NCBI GenBank assembly: GCA_963733915.1
Contig: CAVTEP010000001.1
Location: 248,001 to 312,000 of the forward strand
Source of the DNA: Sulfomarinibacter sp963733915
Lineage (GTDB): Bacteria; Acidobacteriota; Thermoanaerobaculia; Thermoanaerobaculales; Sulfomarinibacteraceae
Length of the DNA stretch: 64,000 nucleotides
Direction: 5' to 3'
A program made the position numbers and the translations under genes. Every line of letters starts with the position of its first letter. Positions within the stretch are counted from its first letter, which is position 1. Below, piece by piece: positions 47,534 through 55,907 of the stretch. A model generated the notes under the pieces. It saw nothing but the letters and a program-made list of their open reading frames with translations. It did not search any database and had not been told where the DNA came from.

Positions 47534-48424
47534 ATGACACAGGAGATTGCACCCGATCGTAGCGGTCACCTCGAGGTGGACGGGCAGAAGATCTGGTGGG
47601 AGTACCACGGCAAGGGCGGTCGCGAGGCGGTGTGCCTGCTCAACGGACTCGCCATGCACACCAAGGCCTGGTACGGGTTCCTGCCGCAGCTCTGCGACGA
47701 GTACGACGTGATCCTCTATGACTTCCTCGGCCAGGGGGAATCGTCAAAGGAGGACGTGCCGTACTTCATCGATGAGCTCGCCCGCTATCTGGCGCTGATC
47801 ATGGACGAGGTCGGGGTGGAGAAGGTCCACCCCATGGGGATCTCCTACGGCGGCTTCATCGCCCTCGAGTTCGCCCGTCTCTATCCCGATCGAATCCACA
47901 CCCTGATCCTGTCGGGCATCCTCGCCAGCCGCGAAAAGCTTTTTTCGATGTACCAGGACATCTCCCTGCGCTTCTACCGTGGCACCAAGGGCGAGTTCGA
48001 GCTCTACACCCACTACATGTACGAAAAGATCTTCTCCGAGCGGTTTGTCAGCACGATCTCGGACGAGCAGCTCGCGGCCATGCGACAGCGCTTCTACGAC
48101 CGATACGTCGACTACCGGTACTGTCTGATCCGGCTGACCGAGGCCCAGGACCCGTACTTTGCCAACATCGAGGAACGGGCCGAGGGATACCGGAAGGTGA
48201 ACGCGCCGACCCTGATCCTGGCCGGCGCTCACGACCGCGCGATTCCGCTGTGGCAGCAGGAGAAGCTGGCCGAGATCTTCCCCAACAGCCGCTACGAGCT
48301 GGTGCCCGAGAGCGGCCACGTGGTCTACATCGAACGGCCGGACATCTTTTTTCCGGCCCTCAAAGCGTTCATGGCTGCCAAGTCGGTCGACTTCGAGATG
48401 CCGGCGGGCGGGAACGCGGCGTGA
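47534..48424 (+). CDS. Alpha/beta hydrolase (enol-lactonase/esterase-like)
   Basis: A 296-residue cytoplasmic hydrolase. Motifs: LLNGLAMHTKAWYG (oxyanion region), DFLGQGESS, nucleophile elbow GISYGG near residue 110, LAGAHDRAIP with the acid, and ESGHVVYIERP with the histidine. ATG 47534 follows GAGGAGGG. It overlaps the next gene, a related hydrolase, by four bases, so the two are co-translated and may act together or have arisen by duplication. The likely substrates are esters, lactones or 1,3-diketone-type intermediates of the locus; this is inferred. Confidence 0.85.
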   Translation: MTQEIAPDRSGHLEVDGQKIWWEYHGKGGREAVCLLNGLAMHTKAWYGFLPQLCDEYDVILYDFLGQGESSKEDVPYFIDELARYLALIMDEVGVEKVHPMGISYGGFIALEFARLYPDRIHTLILSGILASREKLFSMYQDISLRFYRGTKGEFELYTHYMYEKIFSERFVSTISDEQLAAMRQRFYDRYVDYRYCLIRLTEAQDPYFANIEERAEGYRKVNAPTLILAGAHDRAIPLWQQEKLAEIFPNSRYELVPESGHVVYIERPDIFFPALKAFMAAKSVDFEMPAGGNAA

Positions 48425-49221
48425 GCGAGGACCCCACCGTTCTTTTCCACCAGTGTGATGGTGAGGGTGATCCGTTGCTCCTCCTCAACGGCATCGCCAT
48501 GACGGCGGCCTCGTGGCAGGCGGTGGCGCGGCCACTGGCGGAGCGATTCCGGGTCATCCGCTGCGACTTCCGCGGCCAGCTCATGACTCCGGTGGCGCCG
48601 CCGCACGATGTCGCCGATCACGCCGACGACGTGGCCGCCCTCCTCGATCACCTCGGGCTCGAATCGGCCCACGTCGTCGGGACCTCCTTCGGCGGGGTCG
48701 TCGGGACGCTGACCGCGGCGCGGCACCCGGATCGCGTGCGGTCGCTGATCACCATCGCCTCAGCCGACGGCTTTGACGAGGTGATGGCGGACGAGGTGGC
48801 GCGGTGGCGGCAGGCGTGCGTGGATGCACTCGAGGGAGACGATCGCGGCGTGCTCTCCGACATTCTCGAACCGGTTGTCTACTCTCCTGAATGGGTGACG
48901 GCCCACAAGGCCGAACGCGCGCAGCGGCGTGCACAGATCGCCGCCCTCCCCGATGCATGGTTCGAAGGTCTGATCGGGCTCCTCGATACAGCCCATTCGC
49001 TGAGGCTTCGCGACGAGCTCGCCGCGATCCGTTGCCCGACCCTCGTGGTCGCGGCGGAGCTCGACGGCTTCGTGCCGCTCGACCGCGCCCGCGGGCTCGC
49101 TGCCGCCATTGCCGGCGCGCGCTTCGAGCTCGTCATCGGCGCCGGTCACGCGGTAGTGGTGGAGCAGCCGAAGCGCATCGTCGAGCTGTGCCTGGCGTTT
49201 CTAAGATCGTTGGAACGTTGA
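48421..49221 (+). CDS. Alpha/beta hydrolase (enol-lactonase-like), second of a coupled pair
   Basis: A 266-residue hydrolase starting at GTG 48421, which overlaps the previous stop (GTGA). It has LLLLNGIAMTAASWQ, DFRGQ, GTSFGG (nucleophile near residue 100), VAAELDGFVP (acid) and IGAGHAVVVEQP (histidine). It is shorter than its neighbour and diverged, but the opening LNGIAMTA matches LNGLAMHT of the neighbour, consistent with an old tandem duplication. The stop codon and last residues (SLER) lie within the left arm of the following ACGTT repeat. Cytoplasmic. Last gene of the acyl-metabolism locus; substrate unknown. Confidence 0.83.
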   Translation: MSEDPTVLFHQCDGEGDPLLLLNGIAMTAASWQAVARPLAERFRVIRCDFRGQLMTPVAPPHDVADHADDVAALLDHLGLESAHVVGTSFGGVVGTLTAARHPDRVRSLITIASADGFDEVMADEVARWRQACVDALEGDDRGVLSDILEPVVYSPEWVTAHKAERAQRRAQIAALPDAWFEGLIGLLDTAHSLRLRDELAAIRCPTLVVAAELDGFVPLDRARGLAAAIAGARFELVIGAGHAVVVEQPKRIVELCLAFLRSLER

Positions 49222-49466
49222 ACGTTAGAACGTTCCACCCGCCCAACCGGATACAGGATTCACCCACCCACCTATCCGCCCGGAAGCAGGATGCAGGTCC
49301 CGCCCGCCCGCCCACCCGTCTCCGACGCCGTTTCTACGGATGAAACCAACGGAGTCGGGGATGGGTGGGTGGTCCCCTTTTCTCCTTTTCCCCTTTTCCC
49401 CTCTGCCCCCTCCGCGAGGGTGGGCGGAACGTTCCAACGTTGAACGTTTTAACGTTTCAACGTTTT
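49209..49466. repeat. Composite ACGTT-arm repeat, inverted relative of the 4.5-kb element
   Basis: The left arm TTGGAACGTTGAACGTTAGA and onward contains the stop codon of the preceding gene. A C-rich block (CCCGCCCGCCCGCCCACCC) follows. Then comes, in reverse orientation, the module shared with 4505-4660: GTTTC/ACCAACGG, TGGGTGGGTGGTCCCC and TTTTCCCC units. The right arm (49431-49466) is AACGTTCCAACGTTGAACGT then TTTAACGTTTCAACG. Confidence 0.7.
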
Positions 49467-49527
49467 GGATGATCTCTGCCATAATCGGCGTGATGGAGAT
49501 CGTGTCACCACTTCGTGCGAGTGGCGA

Positions 49528-49620
49528 GTGCTGATCGGAACGCTCACCTCGTGGGCGCTGGCGGGCGTGGTCGGCGTCGCGGCGGCCGCCGCGTTGATCC
49601 TCTGGCATCTCGGACGTTGA
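49528..49620 (+). CDS. Possible 30-residue membrane microprotein coupled to the GGDEF gene
   Basis: GTG 49528 opens a 30-codon frame (VLIGTLTSWALAGVVGVAAA, AAALILWHLGR) that is one hydrophobic helix with a basic C-terminus. Its TGA overlaps the ATG of the diguanylate cyclase by one base (TGATG), as in coupled gene pairs. A weak GAGTGGCGAG precedes it. Support is limited to hydrophobic pattern and coupling. Confidence 0.35.
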   Translation: MLIGTLTSWALAGVVGVAAAAALILWHLGR

Positions 49621-50654
49621 TGCCGGAGCGGGTCGACCGGTCGCTGTCGGTGGCGTGGGTGCTGGTGGCGCTGGGACCGGTGGTCGCTTCGCTGTCCGCG
49701 CTCGGACGCGTCCGCAGCACCGGCGGCGCGATGGTCGTCGTGGGCATCCTCCTGCTGGGTACCGGCCTGGCCCGGATCGGCCCCGAATCAATGGAGCGCC
49801 GCTGGGGAGCGATCGCTCTGACCGCGGCCTTCCTGGCCACGGCCGGAATGCTGCTGCCGGAGTTCGCCTCGCGCGGCGTGTACGGTCTCGCCCTGCTGGT
49901 GACCGTTATCTGGCTGGCGACAAAAATGAACGTCGAGGTGCCGAGGGTGGCCTTCAACCTCGGCGTGGCGCTGCTCGCTGCGGCGGGGATCGGACTCATG
50001 GCAGGGGCGATTCGACCGTCGATCGAGATCTCGACCGATGCCGTAATCGCCGCCCTGCTGTTTGGCGGCGTCGTCGCGATGGCGGTGGCCTCGGTCGTCG
50101 GCCAGGCCTCGTCGGAGATTTCGGCGTTGCGCAGAAAGCTTGCCGACCTCCAGGACGAGCACGGTCACCTCCTGCGGCTTGCGGAGTCGGACCCGCTCAC
50201 CGGTTGCCCCACCCGCCAAGCCCTGCGGGCCTGGTTCCAGCGCTGGGAGGGCGGCGAGCCGGTGTCGGTCGTGTTGATCGATGTCGACGATCTCAAGCGC
50301 ATCAACGCCCGCCACGGCCATGGCGCCGGTGACGAGGCGCTGCGGCTGGTGGCCGATGTGCTCAAGCAGTCCATCCGACCCGGCGACCTGGTCGTTCGCT
50401 GGGGGGGCGACGAGTTCGTGGCGGTGCTGCGCGGCGCCGGTCACGACGCCGCGAAGCGGCGGTTCACCGGCCTGATCAGGGTTCTGGAGGAAGCGGCGGC
50501 GGAGTTTCCCTACCCCGATCCTCTGCACGTCAATTGGGGCGTGTCCTCATGTGCCGCGGCGTCGGACATCTCTCTGGCCCTCGCCCAGGCCGACGAGCGG
50601 ATGTACGCGATGAAGCGAAGCCGCCAGCTCGACGCCGGCGGTGAGGCCGACTGA
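49620..50654 (+). CDS. Membrane diguanylate cyclase (GGDEF domain)
   Basis: A 344-residue enzyme making c-di-GMP from two GTP. About six hydrophobic helices occupy residues 10-165, with no recognisable ligand-binding domain, followed by a short coiled segment (SSEISALRRKLADLQDEH). The GGDEF domain (about 185-335) has DPLTGCPTRQAL, DVDDLKRINARHG, the intact active-site motif RWGGDEF and an RPGD inhibitory I-site five residues before it, so product inhibition is expected. ATG 49620 overlaps the stop of a tiny upstream frame; earlier in-frame starts would add Arg/Gly-rich sequence before the first helix. It may supply c-di-GMP to the three PilZ proteins of this window, although that link is inference. 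Confidence 0.88.
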   Translation: MPERVDRSLSVAWVLVALGPVVASLSALGRVRSTGGAMVVVGILLLGTGLARIGPESMERRWGAIALTAAFLATAGMLLPEFASRGVYGLALLVTVIWLATKMNVEVPRVAFNLGVALLAAAGIGLMAGAIRPSIEISTDAVIAALLFGGVVAMAVASVVGQASSEISALRRKLADLQDEHGHLLRLAESDPLTGCPTRQALRAWFQRWEGGEPVSVVLIDVDDLKRINARHGHGAGDEALRLVADVLKQSIRPGDLVVRWGGDEFVAVLRGAGHDAAKRRFTGLIRVLEEAAAEFPYPDPLHVNWGVSSCAAASDISLALAQADERMYAMKRSRQLDAGGEAD

Positions 50655-50688
50655 GCTGTTCGCCGAGCTCCAGGTGGGTGGCGGGAGC

Positions 50689-51270
50689 TCACAGCGGTGG
50701 CGCGGAGAGATTGACCGAACCCTCGGCGAGCACCGTAACCTGAACCACCTTTGCGACCCGCAGCACGAAGGTGCTCGGGTCCTCGAGCCCCCACTCGACA
50801 TACGGGATCTCGAACTCGGCTTTGGCGCTGAATCGCCCGCCATCAATCTCGACGTGGAGCGGGACGCCGATCTCGTGGCGGCGACCCAGGATCTCCATTT
50901 CACCGTGGAGCGTGACATCGCTCGGGCCGATGAGAGCGAGGTCACCCTCGAGGTGGGTGGCCACCAGCTCGATTCGTGGATAGGTGCTCGAGCGCAGAAC
51001 TTTGGTGTGCATCTTCTTGTCGCGTTTCGTGTTCCCTGTCTCGGCGGTGGCGGCGTCGACCCTAACCTTACCGGCCATGGCTCCGTCGCCGGTGTTGAGT
51101 CGCATCGAACCCGAGACGGCGGCCGCGCTGCCGTGTACCGAGTGCATCGTGGCCTGCAACCGGAAGGTGATCGACGTGAGCTCAGAGTCGAGCTCGATGT
51201 GCAGCTCGTCGGCGGCAAGCTGCGGGGCGAGGCCGAGAACCCCGGCCACAACCAGGTGAATTGCTTTCAT
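50689..51270 (-). CDS. YceI-family periplasmic lipocalin-like protein
   Basis: A 193-residue protein with a signal peptide (MKAIHLVVAGVLGLAPQLAA, cleavage near AADE). The mature part is the YceI beta-barrel: SELTSITFRLQATMHSVHG at the start, KRDKKMHTKVLRSSTYPRIE in the middle, and VTLHGEMEILGRRHEIGVPL. YceI-like proteins bind isoprenoid or other amphipathic ligands in the periplasm. A GGAGGAA ribosome-binding site precedes the ATG. It is convergent with the GGDEF gene and follows the outer-membrane barrel gene on the same strand by 28 bases, so the two are probably co-transcribed. Ligand unknown. Confidence 0.88.
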   Translation of the reverse strand: MKAIHLVVAGVLGLAPQLAADELHIELDSELTSITFRLQATMHSVHGSAAAVSGSMRLNTGDGAMAGKVRVDAATAETGNTKRDKKMHTKVLRSSTYPRIELVATHLEGDLALIGPSDVTLHGEMEILGRRHEIGVPLHVEIDGGRFSAKAEFEIPYVEWGLEDPSTFVLRVAKVVQVTVLAEGSVNLSAPPL

Positions 51271-51298
51271 GGCTTCCTCCGGGTGCTGCGCGGCGCGG

Positions 51299-52213
51299 TC
51301 ACAGGTCGATCCGAAACATGGTGCGGAGGTTCAAGAGCGGGTCGTTTTCGGTTGCGGTCGAAGGCGGTCGCTCAACCGATAGAGGGCTGTAAAACAGCTC
51401 GACCGCCAGGGAAAATGTTCCGCCGAGCGACCACGATGCACCACCGTTGACCGACCAGGTCCAGCCGTCGGCGAGCAACAGGCTGCGGTCGATGAAGCCG
51501 TAAGTGAGCGCATCGACCTGAAACTCCATGTCCATGGAGTTGGCGGCGAGGCCCCAGTGGAAATCAGTCTTTTTCAACCGGTAGCCGCCGGTAAACGCGA
51601 CACCGACGTAGTTGAGGGTCAGCTCGTCCTCGGACGGCGCCTCGCAGCCCCAGATGTTGGCGGGCGTGCCGGGCGGGAACGAAGCGTCGTCCTCCGAACA
51701 CGTGAAGTCGCCCACGACCTCGCCGAGTTGGCCATAGGCGCGGACACCGAGGGTCCACGGCCCGGCCGAGTAGATCGGTCGTTCGAAACCGATGGCAAAG
51801 AGGTTGGACGTCACGCCCCGCAGCTCGACCGGCGGCACCCAGGCCACGTCGAGTGAGATCTTCGCCGGGAGCCCCACGGTCAGCCTGGGTCGGAGAATCG
51901 CCGGCAATCGATTGATGTCCTCGACCTTGGCGCCTCCGAAGCCGATGCGCCGTTGGTCCTCGCTGAGCCGCGGGATTCTGTCCAGCTCGAGGCCGACCGA
52001 AAAGGTCCACGGCTCGCGGATTGCAGGCGGGCCGAGCCCGGTGAGGATGCTGACCGAGGTGAAATACTTCATGGCCCACGCCTCGGGGTCGTCCCACTCG
52101 AGCTCGGTCCGGTCGTCGATGATCTGGGCGGAGGCAGCTCCGGCGGAAACGAGCGCGAGGATCATGATCGTGACGATCCACCGACTCGACCGGGGGCTGG
52201 AGGTGTTGTTCAC
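51299..52213 (-). CDS. Predicted outer-membrane beta-barrel protein
   Basis: About 304 residues with a signal peptide (VTIMILALVSAGAASA, cleavage before QIIDD). The mature sequence is an alternating beta pattern (WTFSVGLELDRIP, LTVGLPAKISLDVAWVPPVE, WTLGVRAYGQLGEVVGDF, FSLAVELFYSPLSV) ending LLNLRTMFRIDL with a terminal hydrophobic strand, as in outer-membrane barrels. It holds a two-cysteine loop (FTCSEDD...WGCEAP). I recognise no specific family. GTG 52213 is preferred because AAAGGA lies six bases before it; an ATG at 52228 is the alternative. Located between YceI and the CHRD protein on the minus strand. Confidence 0.65.
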   Translation of the reverse strand: MNNTSSPRSSRWIVTIMILALVSAGAASAQIIDDRTELEWDDPEAWAMKYFTSVSILTGLGPPAIREPWTFSVGLELDRIPRLSEDQRRIGFGGAKVEDINRLPAILRPRLTVGLPAKISLDVAWVPPVELRGVTSNLFAIGFERPIYSAGPWTLGVRAYGQLGEVVGDFTCSEDDASFPPGTPANIWGCEAPSEDELTLNYVGVAFTGGYRLKKTDFHWGLAANSMDMEFQVDALTYGFIDRSLLLADGWTWSVNGGASWSLGGTFSLAVELFYSPLSVERPPSTATENDPLLNLRTMFRIDL

Positions 52214-52303
52214 TTTCGGTCCTTTCATGAGAGCTGCCGTCGATTGAAGGCACACAACGGCGGCTGGCGGCACTCGGGCCGCCGGCCGCCGTGACCACTC
52301 GAA

Positions 52304-54466
52304 TCAGTCGTCCGGCGCGCCCCGCTCGATCCAGTCGCGCAGCAGGTCGATCAGGTCCTGGCTCAATCGGGCGCCGCCGCGAGGCATTCGGAGACCGCTG
52401 ATGGTCGGGTCGCCGAGGACCTTCAAGTAGAGATAACTGCTGTTTGGATTGCCGGGCTCGATGCGGTCGAGCGACGACCGCTGATTCGACCTCACGTTGA
52501 CGATGTTCGAATAGGCGACCCCCTGACCAAGGTCCATGCCCTCGGCCGGCGAGGAGCCGCCGTGGCAACCCGAGAATGCGCAGCTGGCGGAAAAGATCTG
52601 GTTCTGGACCTCGGTGAAGGTGGCCTGCCCGCCGCCGCCTTCGACGGTGATCGTTCGCGTGTCCGGTGTCGGATCGGCTGTTCCGTTGTCATCGGTGACA
52701 GTGAAGCGGACCGTGTAGGTCCCCGAGTCGGAGTAGGTGTGGTTACCCGGCACGAGCGCGGTTGTCGTGATTCCGTCGCCGAAGTTCCAGAAGTACGTCA
52801 TGCTGTCACCGTCCGGGTCCTCTGCAATGCCCTCGAAGTTGACCGATGCCCCCTCGGCGATGGTGAGGTTGCCGGTCGGAGCGGTGATGATGCCATTCGG
52901 CGGGTTGTTGCCGGCCTGCGGCGGAGGCAGGACCGGCGCAAATGACGGCACGACGTAGAAGCCGTCGTTGGTGACGTTGTCCACGGGTGTCAGGTAGAAG
53001 GCCACCGGCGCCGCAGCCGAGTACTGCAGGATGAAGGCGTCCTGGGTCCGCTCGCTCGCAGGCACCGACGGTAGCAGCCGGAACCACGCCTCGACGGTGT
53101 TGGCAAACGGCGCCACAGTCACCTGGTCCGACCCCAGCACCTGGCCTGCCGCCGTCATTGCAGTCAGAGTGACGTCGACCTCAAACGGGTTCGGGTTGAA
53201 GTACCCGACGTTGGTCCGGAATCCCTCTCCTGACGAAACCGGCCGGTTCGATCCGAGCAACATCGCGCCTGAGGTGGGGATCTCGGATGGGTCGACCGGT
53301 GGGACGAAGAGACCGAATGTGCCGCCGATGGCGGGGTTGTCGCGCTGGTCGTTGAAGACCTTGGCCACCGCCACGAACGGCTCCGAGGACGAGAGCTTGA
53401 GCGCGCCGTTGCCGTCCGCGAGGAAGAGGCTCGACACGGCGTCATCGACGATCTCGGTAGTGCCGGCTCCGATCGTCAACGAGGTCGTCGTTTCGGCCGA
53501 TCCGAGCCCCGCCGTATTCAGTGGAAACCAGTCCGCATAGGTCGTGATCTCGACATCGTTGGAGTTGAAGACGTTGAGGTTGGTCCGCCAGCGTGCGCCG
53601 ACCGCGTCGGTTCGGGTGATGACCGGAAATACCCGCACCGTTTCGGTGGCACGGAGCTGGCCCCGGACCGCCCCGGAGGCGAAGTCCGAGGTGTGGACAT
53701 TGAAGTAGAACCGGTGCGGCGATGCGAGGATCTCACGTTCGAGGTCGTCGTCCACCGCCACCGTGGCGACCGCCACGCCGCTGCTGAAGTTCGCCGATGG
53801 GTCGACGGCGATGGATCCGTTCTCCGCCGCGGTGCCGCGGTGGATGTGTGCGGCTGTCGGCGGACTGAGGTTCGTCACGTTGAAATAAAAATGCGCTGTG
53901 CCGTCATCGAAGACCACTGACGCGAAGCCCTCGCCGTCCGGGTCGCCGGAATTCCCCACCGTCCGCTCGCCGTTGAGGGTAGCGGCCAGCGCCATGTCCG
54001 AAGCTCCTCCACCGAGGACCTGACCCCGCACCGCGCCCGCGGTGTGATCCGGGTTGTGGACGTTGAAGTAGAACGCCGAGGGATCTTCGAGGATCGCGGC
54101 AATCGTGCCGGCGCTGGCGGCCACCGAACCGAAGGCGGCGTAGGAGCCGTTGCCCACCGCCGAAAACGCCGCTGTGAAGTCGACCACGATACCGCCGTTG
54201 ACGCCGGCGTACCCCGCGTGCACATGCGCAGCGGTCGGTTGTGAAACGTCGGTCACCCACAGGTAATAGTCGACCGAGCCAGAGCTGACTCCGATCACGC
54301 CCACCCCCCAGCCGTCGCCGTCACCGGGGTTGCCCACCTCGTTGGCGCCCGAAAGCGAGGCGCTGAACCACCGCGTCTGCGCCGCCGCGGGGGATGCGGT
54401 CATCGCCGCAGCACCAATGATCAGTGCGTAGATGGCACATATCAGACCTCTCACGCCGTGATTCAT
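52304..54466 (-). CDS. Secreted protein with two CHRD domains, a PKD domain and a CX4CH cytochrome-like tail
   Basis: A 720-residue protein with a signal peptide (cleavage near AAAQ at 30). Two CHRD domains lie at about 32-155 and 158-275, each with TAAHVHAG or TAAHIHRG and FYFNVH...GAVRGQ. A beta-rich middle region (280-520) contains repeated FNVYNPN-like strands. A PKD domain lies at 525-610 (WNFGDG, TYTVRFTVTDDNG). The final 100 residues hold CAFSGCHGG, then GNPNSSYLYLKVLGDPTISG and MPRGG, the layout of planctomycete-type cytochrome c domains. Here the heme-like motif has four residues between the cysteines instead of two. GGAGGTG before the ATG supports the start. Probably surface or periplasmic; electron transfer is possible if the CX4CH site binds heme. 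Confidence 0.8.
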   Translation of the reverse strand: MNHGVRGLICAIYALIIGAAAMTASPAAAQTRWFSASLSGANEVGNPGDGDGWGVGVIGVSSGSVDYYLWVTDVSQPTAAHVHAGYAGVNGGIVVDFTAAFSAVGNGSYAAFGSVAASAGTIAAILEDPSAFYFNVHNPDHTAGAVRGQVLGGGASDMALAATLNGERTVGNSGDPDGEGFASVVFDDGTAHFYFNVTNLSPPTAAHIHRGTAAENGSIAVDPSANFSSGVAVATVAVDDDLEREILASPHRFYFNVHTSDFASGAVRGQLRATETVRVFPVITRTDAVGARWRTNLNVFNSNDVEITTYADWFPLNTAGLGSAETTTSLTIGAGTTEIVDDAVSSLFLADGNGALKLSSSEPFVAVAKVFNDQRDNPAIGGTFGLFVPPVDPSEIPTSGAMLLGSNRPVSSGEGFRTNVGYFNPNPFEVDVTLTAMTAAGQVLGSDQVTVAPFANTVEAWFRLLPSVPASERTQDAFILQYSAAAPVAFYLTPVDNVTNDGFYVVPSFAPVLPPPQAGNNPPNGIITAPTGNLTIAEGASVNFEGIAEDPDGDSMTYFWNFGDGITTTALVPGNHTYSDSGTYTVRFTVTDDNGTADPTPDTRTITVEGGGGQATFTEVQNQIFSASCAFSGCHGGSSPAEGMDLGQGVAYSNIVNVRSNQRSSLDRIEPGNPNSSYLYLKVLGDPTISGLRMPRGGARLSQDLIDLLRDWIERGAPDD

Positions 54467-54700
54467 GATTCACCTCCGATAAAGAGTGTAGCGAGTTGGG
54501 AGAATGAGACACACTGTCAAAAATGATTTGTCTGGTCCGGTTTTGTTTCGCGTCTCCGTGCAGACATCACCGTAGGACTCGATTTCGGGCGGAACCGCGG
54601 TCACCCAGCACGGACCGGTGGGAATGTGATGCGTCTCACGCAGGGCCCGAGCGAGCGCGGATTTCGAGAATGGGAAGCCGGCCAGGTTTGTTAGGGCCTG

Positions 54701-55306
54701 ATGGTGACCGTGAAAGCAGTCGAACCCGCAGCGGCGCGAGCACGCGACCGTTCACTGGTGGCCTCCTGTCTGAAAGGGAAAGAGGAGGCGTGGGTAGAGC
54801 TGTGGTCCAGGTACGGCCCGGTTGTCAAGGCGGTGGCCAGACGCACCGGGTGCGACGCCGAAGAGGCGAAAGACGTCTTGCAGCGGGTTGCCCTGGTGGC
54901 GCTGCAGAGTCTCGAGCAGTTGCGCGATCCCGAAAAGCTCGGTGGATGGCTGGCGGGAACCGCCCGGTATCAATCGTTGGAGGTGATTCGAAAACGTCGC
55001 GCAACGGATCAGCTCTGGCCGGATTCCGCGACCTATGCCGAGAATCCTGAGGAACGCCTGCAAATGGATCGTGACCTGGTTCACTTGCGGAAGGCCATGA
55101 TGGAGCTCGATGAGCGCTGCCGTCGCCTGATCCGCAAACTCGACCTCAAGGAGCCGCCCGACTCCTATAACGACGTGGCGGAGGCGGAAGGATTGGCGCC
55201 TTCGTCGATCGGTCCGATCCGGCGTCGCTGTGTTCAGCGCCTCGGAAAAATCGTGTCACGACTGTCTCAACGCCCTCTCCAGGCACACCCTGAGGGTGAG
55301 GAGTGA
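54701..55306 (+). CDS. ECF-type RNA polymerase sigma factor
   Basis: A 201-residue sigma-70-family regulator. Region 2 spans about residues 18-95 (SLVASCLKGKEEAWVELWSR, DAEEAKDVLQRVALVALQSL, LGGWLAGTARYQSLEVIRKR). Region 4 spans about 120-185 (LVHLRKAMMELDERCRRLIR, then a helix-turn-helix ending AEAEGLAPSSIGPIRRRC). The shape is of the ECF groups common in acidobacteria and planctomycetes, where the sigma factor is encoded beside CHAT or peptidase genes. The ribosome-binding site is weak; GTG 54707 is an alternative start. The stop is one base before the anti-sigma-like gene. It probably drives the operon it heads, with its activity set by the next gene product. Confidence 0.88.
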   Translation: MVTVKAVEPAAARARDRSLVASCLKGKEEAWVELWSRYGPVVKAVARRTGCDAEEAKDVLQRVALVALQSLEQLRDPEKLGGWLAGTARYQSLEVIRKRRATDQLWPDSATYAENPEERLQMDRDLVHLRKAMMELDERCRRLIRKLDLKEPPDSYNDVAEAEGLAPSSIGPIRRRCVQRLGKIVSRLSQRPLQAHPEGEE

Positions 55307-55307
55307 G

Positions 55308-55907
55308 ATGAAACACCTCGGTGTCGACCGCGTGTTGGCTGTCCTCGGCGGCGAGGGCACGGAAGGCGAGCGAGCTCACCTCGGCGAGTGCGCGGGCTGC
55401 AGCGGCGTTCTCGACGCGTGGCGGCTGAGGCTGTCCGACCTCCGCGAGCTCGAGTCGAACGCCGTCGAAACATCCGAGATGCACAATCTGCGGGTGCTCT
55501 TCCGCCAGCTGGGACCACGTTCCGAGAAGACCGGCTGGGTGGCGCGCATGGTTCGCGGTCCCGAGTTTGCCGCGGAATCGGTCCGGGGCAGTCTCGCGGC
55601 CAGTCTCGGGGCGTATCGCGCGGGTCCATTCGAGATCGTGGTCCAGGTCCGACCGGCGGAATCCGAGGGGCGCTTCGAAATCCAGGGACAGATCGCGAAT
55701 GTGGACGATGCGGCACCGGTCGATGCAAGCGTGGTCGTGACATCGCGAGACGGATACGTCGACCGTGCGGCGCTTGACGCCTTTGGCGAATTCCGGCTTG
55801 CCGATGTGCCTGCCGGACCGAGCCGATTGGTGTGGCTGGTCGGTGATTCCCGCATCGACCTGGTGGAATTGAATGTCGGAGAGCCGGACGACGATGCGGG
55901 GCATTGA
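55308..55907 (+). CDS. Zinc-binding anti-sigma-like protein
   Basis: A 199-residue protein from ATG 55308, which follows GAGGAG. The N-terminal AHLGECAGC gives the HxxxCxxC pattern of zinc-binding anti-sigma (ZAS) domains at about residues 23-30. A helical linker follows (RELESNAVETSEMHNLRVLF). The C-terminal 110 residues are beta-rich (FEIVVQVRPAESEGRFEIQG, VDDAAPVDASVVVTSRDG, GEFRLADVPAGPSRLVWLVG), resembling a carboxypeptidase-regulatory-like fold. No membrane helix is seen, so it is a soluble anti-sigma candidate. It lies one base after the sigma gene and overlaps the CHAT gene. Sensing metal, redox state or the CHAT protein is inference. Confidence 0.78.
   Translation: MKHLGVDRVLAVLGGEGTEGERAHLGECAGCSGVLDAWRLRLSDLRELESNAVETSEMHNLRVLFRQLGPRSEKTGWVARMVRGPEFAAESVRGSLAASLGAYRAGPFEIVVQVRPAESEGRFEIQGQIANVDDAAPVDASVVVTSRDGYVDRAALDAFGEFRLADVPAGPSRLVWLVGDSRIDLVELNVGEPDDDAGH

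Noticed and set aside
49515..49619. N-terminal extension of the GGDEF protein starting at GTG 49515
   Set aside because: It would add Arg/Gly-rich sequence before the first membrane helix; ATG 49620 gives a normal topology and is coupled to a short upstream frame.
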